NCBI GenBank assembly: GCA_011390465.1
Contig: JAABSH010000006.1
Coordinates: forward strand, 1 to 64,000
DNA from: Desulfobacteraceae bacterium
GTDB taxonomy: Bacteria; Desulfobacterota; Desulfobacteria; Desulfobacterales; Desulfosalsimonadaceae
Direction: 5' to 3'
Length of the DNA: 64,000 nt
Made by a program: the position numbers and the translations under genes. Of the stretch, positions 33,212-40,548 are shown piece after piece. Numbering within the stretch: the first letter of the stretch is position 1; each line of letters opens with the position of its first letter. Below the pieces are notes generated by a model. It saw nothing but the letters and a program-made list of their open reading frames with translations, was not told the DNA's origin and did not search any database.

Positions 33212-35590
33212 CTATGGCATGTCATCATAATTTTTTGCCAGAACTTCCCGGGGCTTGACCCCGTCGGACGGGCCCACCACGCCATCTTCCTCCATGACTT
33301 CAACGATCCGGGCCGCCCGGTTGTATCCGATGCGCAGATGCCGCTGAATCATGGAAATGGATGCCTGGCCGGATTTGGTCACCAGGGCCACGGCCTCATC
33401 ATAGCGGTCATCATATTCCTTTTCCGCATCTCCTGCGGCGGCTTTTTCCGGGGCTTCCAGAATTTCATGGTCATAATCCGGGGCTTTCTGTTCTTTTAAA
33501 AATTCAATGATCCGCATGAGTTCATCTTCTGAAATATAAGCCCCGTGAATTCGCTGAAGCTTTGCCGTGCCCGGCGGCAGAAACAGCATATCCCCCTGGC
33601 CGAGCAGAGTTTCCGCGCCATTGGAATCAATAATGGTCCGGGAGTCGGTTTTGGATGACACCTGAAACGAAAGCCGGGTGGGAAAATTGGCCTTGATCAC
33701 ACCGGTAAGCACATCCACGGACGGCCGCTGGGTGGCAATGATCAGGTGAATGCCGGCGGCCCGGGCCATCTGGGCCAGCCGGGCCAGTCCCACCTCCACA
33801 TCCCGGGAGCCGACCATCATGAGATCTGCGAGTTCATCAATAATAATAACAATGTAAGGCAGTTTTTCCGGCGGCGGCACCGCTTCGGAAACCGCGGTAT
33901 CCGCTTCCGCGGGCGGTGCCGGGGCTTCGGCCTGCTTTTCGATTTTGGTGTTATACTGCCGGATATTGCGCACCCGGCATTCAGACAGCAGCTTGTAGCG
34001 CCGCTCCATTTCCCGGACCGCCCAGAACAGGGCATTGGTGGCTTTTTTCATATCCGTCACCACCGGTGTGATCAAATGGGGAATCCCGTCATACACGGAA
34101 AGCTCAATGCGTTTGGGATCAATCATGATCATTTTGACATCTTCAGGCATGGATTTATACAGCAGGCTGCAGATCATGGCATTAAGGCCCACACTTTTGC
34201 CGGTGCCGGTGGCCCCGGCAATGAGCAGGTGGGGCATGTCTTCCAGGTTGGCCACCACCGGGTTGCCCACGATATCTTTTCCCATGCAGAGGGTCAGGCT
34301 GGATTTGGACTGGTGAAACGCCCGGGAGCTGACAATGTCTTTGAAAACAACAATTTCCCGTTTCGCGTTCGGTAATTCAATGCCGATAGCGGCACGGCCG
34401 GGAATGGGGGCGATAATGCGGATGCTGATGGCCCGAAGGGCCAGGGCCAGGTCATCGGTCAGGTTCACCACTTTATTGATTTTAACCCCAGGGGCGGGTT
34501 TCAGTTCAAAACGGGTGATCACGGGCCCCGGCACAACCGTCTGCACTTTTCCCTTGACCCCGAAATCATCGAGTTTCTGCTCCAGAAGCCTGGACTGGAA
34601 CTTCAGGTTTTCATGGTCTACGGCCGCGTCTACCGCCACCTCGGCATCATTTAAAAATTCAATGGATGGCAGCTTGATGCCGCTGTCAAACCGCATGTTT
34701 TCAAACACCTGCTGCTTGAGCACCGGCACTGACCGCAGGGACCGGGGCAGCAGGCTTTCCTTGATAACAATATCCTGTTCGTCAATTTCGGTAACCGCGG
34801 GCGCGGCACCCTTCGGGGCCGGGCCGGGGGAATGAGCAGAAGCGTGAGCCGAAGCATCCGGCGACACGGAGGAATCTGAATGACCGGAACCTGTTTTTTG
34901 AATCGAAGGAAACGGTTTTTTAGCGGCGGTCTGCTTTTTCTTTTCCGCAGTCTGCTTTTTCTTTTCCGCAGCCTGCTTTTTTGCCTGTCGGGCCGCCTGT
35001 ATCTGCTGAAACCTGTTTTTGACCGCGGCAACAAAGGAAGCCGCTGTTTTTCGAATCCACGCCGTCACTGCCTTGCCTGCCCTTGCGGCATTGCGCCCAA
35101 AGGCGGCCACGGAAATACCGGTGGCCAGAATAAACCCGATAATCAGCAGAAACGCCAGAATAACAATGCCGCCGGTCCAGTTGGCATAGGCCAGCAAAAA
35201 GGATTTGACCGGCAGCCCCAGCATGCCGCCGGCAGTGAATTCATGCCCGAACAGAATATAGCTTTCATTGAAAAAAGACAGAAAACTGCCCATGGACACG
35301 GTCAGAATAATGCCGCCCACACCCATGACGGACAGGGCCTGGCCGGAGCGTTTGCGGGAGAACTCCAGAAAAACAATAAAAAACAGAAACGGAATCAAAA
35401 ACGCGCCCAGCCCGAACAGGCCAATCAGAAATCCCGACAGGTGCGCGCCGAAAAAACCGAAAAAATTATGAATTTCTTCCGGGGTGCCGGCATGATGAAT
35501 GGAAGGATCGGCCGGGCTGTAAGTCATCAGGCTGACCATTGAAAAAACAATAATAAAAAGCAATATAATACTGATAACTTCCTTGCGCAT
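33212..35590 (-). CDS. ftsK: FtsK/SpoIIIE DNA translocase
   Basis: Of 792 residues, the first 170 hold four membrane helices (ISIILLFIIVFSMVSL and others). A Lys/Gln/Pro-rich linker spans about 175-275, and the motor follows: Walker A LLIAGATGTGKSVGLNAMI near residue 455, Walker B (VIIIDELADLMM) and ATQRPSVDVLTG. The C-terminal gamma winged helix (QASISMIQRHLRIGYNRAARIVE) should read KOPS-like sites. FtsK pumps DNA at the septum and activates XerCD at dif. AGGAGA is the ribosome site. The linker DNA contains a tandem 21-bp repeat. Confidence 0.96.
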   Translation of the reverse strand: MRKEVISIILLFIIVFSMVSLMTYSPADPSIHHAGTPEEIHNFFGFFGAHLSGFLIGLFGLGAFLIPFLFFIVFLEFSRKRSGQALSVMGVGGIILTVSMGSFLSFFNESYILFGHEFTAGGMLGLPVKSFLLAYANWTGGIVILAFLLIIGFILATGISVAAFGRNAARAGKAVTAWIRKTAASFVAAVKNRFQQIQAARQAKKQAAEKKKQTAEKKKQTAAKKPFPSIQKTGSGHSDSSVSPDASAHASAHSPGPAPKGAAPAVTEIDEQDIVIKESLLPRSLRSVPVLKQQVFENMRFDSGIKLPSIEFLNDAEVAVDAAVDHENLKFQSRLLEQKLDDFGVKGKVQTVVPGPVITRFELKPAPGVKINKVVNLTDDLALALRAISIRIIAPIPGRAAIGIELPNAKREIVVFKDIVSSRAFHQSKSSLTLCMGKDIVGNPVVANLEDMPHLLIAGATGTGKSVGLNAMICSLLYKSMPEDVKMIMIDPKRIELSVYDGIPHLITPVVTDMKKATNALFWAVREMERRYKLLSECRVRNIRQYNTKIEKQAEAPAPPAEADTAVSEAVPPPEKLPYIVIIIDELADLMMVGSRDVEVGLARLAQMARAAGIHLIIATQRPSVDVLTGVIKANFPTRLSFQVSSKTDSRTIIDSNGAETLLGQGDMLFLPPGTAKLQRIHGAYISEDELMRIIEFLKEQKAPDYDHEILEAPEKAAAGDAEKEYDDRYDEAVALVTKSGQASISMIQRHLRIGYNRAARIVEVMEEDGVVGPSDGVKPREVLAKNYDDMP
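34930..34982. repeat. 21-bp tandem repeat in ftsK linker
   Basis: Two exact copies of TCTGCTTTTTCTTTTCCGCAG and a partial third (plus-strand reading) encode repeated Ala/Glu/Lys/Gln/Thr residues (AEKKKQT). It is in frame, so it only alters linker length and may vary between strains. Confidence 0.8.
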
Positions 35591-35633
35591 GGATCTCCTG
35601 ATATAAATAAAATTGCGCCTGCCGGCCCTGTGC

Positions 35634-35710
35634 CTTCAGCCTTTAACTTTCAACTTTGAACTTTGAGCTTTGAGCTTTGAGCTTCCAGCTTCCCGCTTTG
35701 AGCGTTTCGC
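35634..35710. repeat. Degenerate heptamer tandem array
   Basis: About eleven 7-bp units: CTTCAGC, CTTTAAC, TTTCAAC, TTTGAAC, three TTTGAGC, TTCCAGC, TTCCCGC, TTTGAGC and GTTTCGC. The array fills the gap between ftsK and the RNase J gene and overlaps no more than the last bases before the RNase J stop at 35715. Confidence 0.75.
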
Positions 35711-35714
35711 CCAT

Positions 35715-37370
35715 CTATACCTGCAGAATAAAGGGCAGGATCACCGGCTTCCGTTTGATGGTAAAACTGAAATATTCCCGAAGCTCGCGATGCAGGCGCT
35801 TCCGCAGGATTTCCACCCGGGTGGCGGGATCCAGCAGACTGATTTCTTCAATAATTTCCAGAATCACACAGGTGGCGTCCTCGATGATATGACCGGTTTC
35901 GTGGCCGAACACAAATCCCCGCGAGGTCACCTCCGGGCCGTAAACAACGAACCCGGTCTCCTCGTCCAGGGCCAGGGTCACCACCACCAGCCCTTCTTCA
36001 GACAGCAGGCGCCGTTCTTTCAGCACCAGGCGCCCCACATCCCCCACCCCTTTTCCATCCACCAGAATCCGGCTGGTGGCAATGCGGCCGTTAATGCGCC
36101 CGCCGGTTTCATCCAGCTCGATAATCTGGCCGTTTTCCGCCAGCAGCACATGATCTGCGGCAATGCCAACTTCCCTGGCCAGCTTGGCGTGGTGGTAAAG
36201 ATGCCGGTATTCCCCGTGGATCGGGATAAAATAATCCGGCATGGTCAGATAAATCATATCCTTGAGTTCATCCCGGAAGGCATGGCCGGATACGTGAATC
36301 TCGGAGACTTTTTCATAAATCACCTCAGCGCCTTTTCTGAACAGGTTGTTGATGATTTTGGCGATGGCTTTTTCATTTCCGGGAATAAATTTGGAAGACA
36401 GAATCACGGTATCGCCGGATATCACCTGGATGTACTTGTGGGTGCCCGTGGACATCCGTGTCAGGGCGGACATGGGCTCGCCCTGGCTGCCGGTGGTCAT
36501 GATGAGGATTTCATCTGCGGGATACTGATCCAGCTGGTCCACGTCTATTTCCATGCCCGCCGGAATGTGAAGCATGTTCAGCTCGATTGCGGTTCTGACG
36601 CTCCACTCAATACTTCTGCCGTTAAATACGATTTTGCGGCCATCGCGCCGGATAATATCCACCACCTGCTGAATCCGGGCGATATTAGAGGCAAACAAGG
36701 CCACAATGACCCGGCCGGGGCTGTGAGAAATAATTTTTTCAAGGGTTTTTCCCACCACATCATCCGAGACCGTGCGGCCCTCTTTTTCCACATTGGTGGA
36801 ATCCGATAAAAGCGCAAAAACCCCTTCTTCGCCCAGGCGTTCAAACGCCTTGATATCCGTCATCATCCCCGGAATCACCGTATCGGAGAGCTTAAAATCC
36901 CCGGTATGGACAATCGTTCCCACCGGAGTGCGGGCGGCAAACCCGATCCCGTCCACCACACTGTGGTTCACCCGGATAAATTCAAACTCAAAGGGCGGCA
37001 GGGCCAATTTTTCCCCCGGCGCCACCTTATGCAAATCCGTAACTGCCAGCAAATCATGCTCCTCCAGTTTCCGATAAAGCATGCCCAGGGTAAATTCCGT
37101 TGCATACACCGGCGCCTTGACATCTTTCAGCAGATACGGCAGGGCGCCGATATGATCTTCATGGGCGTGGGTCAGAATAATGCCGGCCACCCGGCTTTCA
37201 TTCTCCCGGATATACTGCATGTCCGGAATCACATAATCCACCCCCAGCATGTAATCTTCGGGAAACATCAGGCCTGCGTCAATGATGACAAGGGTGTCAT
37301 CATATTCAAAGACCATCATGTTGAGCCCGATTTCACCGAGTCCCCCCAGGGGAATAATTTTCAGCATCAT
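35715..37370 (-). CDS. rnj: Ribonuclease J
   Basis: A 551-residue metallo-beta-lactamase/beta-CASP enzyme with THAHEDHIGALPYLL (zinc motif), the downstream HTGDFKLSD and SDSTNVE, beta-CASP residues (VIVALFASNIARIQ, TGSQGEPMSALTRM) and HVSGHAFRDEL. The C-terminal dimerisation domain is shorter than in Bacillus but present. RNase J processes and degrades RNA 5' to 3' and as an endonuclease. Start ATG 37370 or the adjacent ATG 37367. It follows a 110-residue conserved gene by seven bases, probably in one operon. Confidence 0.96.
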   Translation of the reverse strand: MMLKIIPLGGLGEIGLNMMVFEYDDTLVIIDAGLMFPEDYMLGVDYVIPDMQYIRENESRVAGIILTHAHEDHIGALPYLLKDVKAPVYATEFTLGMLYRKLEEHDLLAVTDLHKVAPGEKLALPPFEFEFIRVNHSVVDGIGFAARTPVGTIVHTGDFKLSDTVIPGMMTDIKAFERLGEEGVFALLSDSTNVEKEGRTVSDDVVGKTLEKIISHSPGRVIVALFASNIARIQQVVDIIRRDGRKIVFNGRSIEWSVRTAIELNMLHIPAGMEIDVDQLDQYPADEILIMTTGSQGEPMSALTRMSTGTHKYIQVISGDTVILSSKFIPGNEKAIAKIINNLFRKGAEVIYEKVSEIHVSGHAFRDELKDMIYLTMPDYFIPIHGEYRHLYHHAKLAREVGIAADHVLLAENGQIIELDETGGRINGRIATSRILVDGKGVGDVGRLVLKERRLLSEEGLVVVTLALDEETGFVVYGPEVTSRGFVFGHETGHIIEDATCVILEIIEEISLLDPATRVEILRKRLHRELREYFSFTIKRKPVILPFILQV

Positions 37371-37377
37371 CCCGCCT

Positions 37378-37710
37378 TCAGGCCATCACGCCGAGATGCT
37401 CAAAAATCGCATCAACCAGGCGGATCAGCCAGCGAAACTGGTCATCCGTGGCATACTGGATGCAGTCGGCCCGAACCCGGTTTTTGGTCCGTACCAGCAG
37501 TTCCGCCGCCAGCGCGGCCGGCTGCAGCTGAACCGCAAAGAAAAGCGGGTGACAGTCCGTGTGCGATGCCTGTTTCGGATCATAAAGATCCCTGTCCAGG
37601 GGAATCCAGTACAGATCGCCCAGCTCAGCCGGCCCGAAATGTTCATCCAGATAAGTTTTAATCTTCTCTTGATCCTGGGGCCGAAGTTCATCAATAACAT
37701 ATTGTTTCAT
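37378..37710 (-). CDS. Conserved hypothetical protein, RNase J neighbour
   Basis: A soluble 110-residue protein (start MKQYVIDELRPQDQEKIKTYL). Other blocks are LGDLYWIPLDRDLY, CHPLFFAVQLQPAALAAELLVRTK, and CIQYATDDQFRWLIRLVDAIFEHLG. No membrane helix, signal or catalytic motif is seen. The close coupling to RNase J (7 bases before its start) suggests co-expression and possibly a shared role in RNA metabolism, but this is only context. I do not recognise the family. Confidence 0.75.
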   Translation of the reverse strand: MKQYVIDELRPQDQEKIKTYLDEHFGPAELGDLYWIPLDRDLYDPKQASHTDCHPLFFAVQLQPAALAAELLVRTKNRVRADCIQYATDDQFRWLIRLVDAIFEHLGVMA

Positions 37711-37775
37711 AACTCAATCAATACCATAAGCAGGGTGAGGCGCGCAAGGGCGCGTATTTTTTTATTTTTTTCCGG

Positions 37776-39068
37776 CTATCCCGAGCGGCCGGACACATTG
37801 AAAACAGGGCGCAGGTTGCCGGCAGCATCAAATGCCAGGGGCGCCCATTCAGAAACCAGGGACAGCTGAGGCTGTTGCCGCAATTGGGCCGCCAGGGGCC
37901 GGGAAATCTGCATATATTCCAGGGATGCGGTGTGTTTAATCCGGACCACCCGCAGATTTTCAGGATCCGGGACCCCGGTGGTCCGGGCGCAGGCCCACAG
38001 GCATTCTCTGTCCGTATCAAAATAAACCGGAATAGCGGCTTTTTCCGGCGAAATCGCGGTAATGGCGTTCACCCGGGTTTTATTCAGATCCATCCGCTCC
38101 ACCAGCCGCCGGGTGGTAACATCCGCCAGCCCGATACCGTTGGCATTGCCGTCTGAACCCGGGGACAGATCCCGGACAAAAATACGCCGCACATGCGGCG
38201 CCGTATTCATATCCCCGGTAATGTCCCGGTGCCGGCCGGTGACATTGGAATCCATGCCAATGCCGGAAATATCTTTTCCGAACTGATCGATAATCAGAAT
38301 ATCCAGCCGGTCAAAAGGAATGCGGCCCATCATCTGGCGGGCCTGTTTTAAAAGCTGTTTTTCACGGTCAACGAGCCCGTCCGGCGGCAGTGCGGCGATT
38401 TTGGCAAGACAGCCACAATTGTCCTCCACCAGACCCACGGCAAACAGCAGGTTCAGTTTTTGGAGAAGCACCCGGGCGCCTTGTTCAATAATGCCAAACC
38501 CCTGGTCCACGGCGTGCCGGTGAAATTCCGCGGCCCCGTCTTTTTTCCCCAGGCCGATGGTCATCATTTTGCAGATGCCGGACTCGATTTCAGCGGTAAA
38601 TTTTGTATGGGGCTTGATCCGGTTGATCACCACCAGATGGTCCGCATCCAGCACAGATGACGCCATGAAAAGGGTGGGCCCGCCGGGAAGCGCCGCCAGG
38701 GGGCGGGTTTCCATGTCCGCGGCCACCGGAACCCCCATGGATGCTTCCGTGATGCCATAACCGGCCAGAACAGACACCTGCCCCCGGGCCGTGCCGCCGC
38801 CGTGGCTGCCCATGGCCGGCACTATAAATGGGTGATACCCTTTTTGCTCCAGAAACCGCAGACACCGATCCACCACCGGCATAAGCCGGTCAATGCGCCG
38901 GCTGCCCACTGCCACGGCCACCCGATTGTTTATTTTGCGGGCAAACGGGCAGGAAAGGGCCTTTAACGCGGCATCTGCCGCACTGGCGGCGCAGGAAATG
39001 CCGGCAGCGGGAAATACCTGACGGACACAGGCCATTTCCGGAAATACCAAAGAATTAGAATCGTCCAT
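37776..39068 (-). CDS. LarA-like (DUF2088) protein
   Basis: The ATG at 39068 (MDDSNSLVF) is preferred over an in-frame TTG at 39080, giving 430 residues. The N-terminal half has VAVAVGSRRIDRLMPVVD and FIVPAMGSHGGGTARGQ, then ADHLVVINRIKPHTKF and CKMMTIGLGKKDGAAEFHR, blocks shared with the lactate racemase (LarA) N-terminal family. Classical LarA enzymes use a nickel-pincer cofactor made by LarBCE, none of which is visible here. Lar-family paralogues act on other 2-hydroxyacids, so the substrate is uncertain. It lies between the RNase J operon and a ferredoxin gene, with unclear connection. Confidence 0.78.
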   Translation of the reverse strand: MDDSNSLVFPEMACVRQVFPAAGISCAASAADAALKALSCPFARKINNRVAVAVGSRRIDRLMPVVDRCLRFLEQKGYHPFIVPAMGSHGGGTARGQVSVLAGYGITEASMGVPVAADMETRPLAALPGGPTLFMASSVLDADHLVVINRIKPHTKFTAEIESGICKMMTIGLGKKDGAAEFHRHAVDQGFGIIEQGARVLLQKLNLLFAVGLVEDNCGCLAKIAALPPDGLVDREKQLLKQARQMMGRIPFDRLDILIIDQFGKDISGIGMDSNVTGRHRDITGDMNTAPHVRRIFVRDLSPGSDGNANGIGLADVTTRRLVERMDLNKTRVNAITAISPEKAAIPVYFDTDRECLWACARTTGVPDPENLRVVRIKHTASLEYMQISRPLAAQLRQQPQLSLVSEWAPLAFDAAGNLRPVFNVSGRSG

Positions 39069-39148
39069 CACTGACGACAAAAAACGTAAAAAGGGTTATG
39101 ACAACAGGCAAGACACGGTATAAAATACCGCTGTGACAGGGAAAGGAA

Positions 39149-39184
39149 ACGGCTTTCCTGCCGCAGAACAGCCAGGAAAGCCGT
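39149..39184 (-). terminator. Hairpin after ferredoxin gene
   Basis: ACGGCTTTCCTG and CAGGAAAGCCGT form a perfect 12-bp stem with a 12-base loop, 16 bases after the ferredoxin stop codon. On the minus strand only TTTCCTTTCCC follows, a weak U-tract. Confidence 0.65.
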
Positions 39185-39199
39185 AAACATGCTACAATA

Positions 39200-39388
39200 T
39201 TAAATTTCTTCGACCGTGATGGCGCCGACTTCGCAAACTTCCACGCAGCTTTCGCAGCCCAGGCATTCTTCCGCGTTCACGGGAACGGATTTGCCGTCCT
39301 GCATTTCAAATACTTCCACCGGGCAAACATCGACACACTCTTCACAACCTTCACATTTTTCAGCATCTACGATAGGATTAAACGCCAT
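39200..39388 (-). CDS. 2[4Fe-4S] ferredoxin
   Basis: A 62-residue small acidic ferredoxin with motifs CEGCEECVDVCP and CLGCESCVEVCE. The second has Glu instead of Pro after the fourth Cys, as is common in clostridial and sulfate-reducer ferredoxins. It is cytoplasmic, and would serve as the soluble acceptor for the oxidoreductase encoded at 10.8-13.9 kb or related enzymes. AAGGAGAAGG gives a strong ribosome site. Monocistronic: a hairpin follows and a promoter precedes. Confidence 0.97.
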   Translation of the reverse strand: MAFNPIVDAEKCEGCEECVDVCPVEVFEMQDGKSVPVNAEECLGCESCVEVCEVGAITVEEI

Positions 39389-39517
39389 TTTTTCCTTCTC
39401 CTTTGTTAAATTGATCAGTTACACATTTTTGAATTTCAAACGATTCAACCTATTGGATATTAATCATTTTGCCATCTCTGGCAGTCTTTTCGGCAATCAA
39501 CAATCCCTGAAAAAATT

Positions 39518-39546
39518 TCCTTACCGTATTAAAAAATGGGAGTCAA
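39518..39546 (-). promoter_or_regulatory. Promoter candidate for ferredoxin gene
   Basis: On the minus strand TTGACT is followed after 17 bases by TAAGGA. The -10 is weak; the distance to the ferredoxin start is about 130 bases. A small palindrome (TGCCA-TCTC-TGGCA, 39470-39483) lies in the leader. Confidence 0.4.
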
Positions 39547-39567
39547 GAACTCTTATATTTTTTTATG

Positions 39568-40518
39568 TTATATCTCAATAAACACCACTACCGTGTTTAC
39601 CGTCTTCTTGACCGTACCGGCACCGGGCCGTGAAACCGGCTGTCCGGCGATCCGGCAGCAGAAATCCCCGGCATCCGCATCCGGCAGCGCATAGAAACGC
39701 AGCCCCACTTCCGGGCCAGTGCCGGCGATTAAATCCGGCAACACCCTGCCGCCGCTCAAAGGCCCGGCTGCCAGTTTTGCCAGGTATTTTTCAAGGGCCG
39801 CCCCCCCGGCTGCCGGCTGCCGGCAGGAAATTCTTTCAATGGCACCCACCGGCGCAAGCTCCGGCACCTGTTCCCGGATTTCTTCCACTGCCGCGCGGCT
39901 GTCCGTCACCAGAAAAAAAGAACCTGACGCCGGGGCCCACTCCTTGAAAAGACGGCACCACGCGGAAAGGCGGGGACCGGTGCGGTAACTCCCCGAATCA
40001 CCGGAAAACCGGGTTTTTACAGAATCATCTGAAGGCGTTTCATCGCCTTTAATCCGGGAAAACAGATGCTTTTCCGCATCCTCTGACGCAGCCAGATCAT
40101 GGGTGAGTTCATTCTGCCTGGCATCCAGATCCTGCGCCATCAGCAGAAAAAGCCGGGCCGGAAAAAGGGGATCCGGATCCGGAGCGTCCGGATTCCCGTT
40201 TTTCAGGATATCGGTTTTTATCTGAGCAGTAAACGAATCCTGAGATGTGCCGGTTTCAAAAAATGCTTTTAAGGATATTTCTGAGCCGTGATGCAGTCTG
40301 CCCCACTGGTAAAACGCTTCCAGCACCTGTACCAGTTTGTCCCCGTCTCCGGCGCAGGGAATCTGGAGATGAATGAGACCATCGGCCGCCAGTTTCCCCA
40401 GGGCTGGCGGCGGATTTTCAGCCACGGGCTGAAGCACGGTGACCGGCCCGAACAGGGAATGCAGCGCCTGTGCCACGGGCTCCGGGATATATGTCATGGG
40501 AAAATAAATGGGAATCAT
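39568..40518 (-). CDS. Unknown 316-aa protein downstream of the cysteine synthase fusion
   Basis: A soluble protein opening MIPIYFPMTYIPEPVAQALHSLFGPVTVLQP, with an acidic middle (ETPSDDSVKTRFSGD) and a Cys pair near the C-terminus (GDFCCRI). The first 70 residues read like a short Rossmann-like beta-alpha unit. I recognise no family. It starts 30 bases after the stop of the fused cysteine synthase gene with GAGAGG as ribosome site, so it is likely the third gene of the tmk operon and may cooperate with the fusion. Confidence 0.7.
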   Translation of the reverse strand: MIPIYFPMTYIPEPVAQALHSLFGPVTVLQPVAENPPPALGKLAADGLIHLQIPCAGDGDKLVQVLEAFYQWGRLHHGSEISLKAFFETGTSQDSFTAQIKTDILKNGNPDAPDPDPLFPARLFLLMAQDLDARQNELTHDLAASEDAEKHLFSRIKGDETPSDDSVKTRFSGDSGSYRTGPRLSAWCRLFKEWAPASGSFFLVTDSRAAVEEIREQVPELAPVGAIERISCRQPAAGGAALEKYLAKLAAGPLSGGRVLPDLIAGTGPEVGLRFYALPDADAGDFCCRIAGQPVSRPGAGTVKKTVNTVVVFIEI

Positions 40519-40548
40519 GGGCCTCTCTTTATTTTTTTCAGTTTCAGG

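Noticed and set aside
35670-36809. Plus-strand frame of 379 codons
   Set aside because: It is antisense to RNase J and lacks domain signals.
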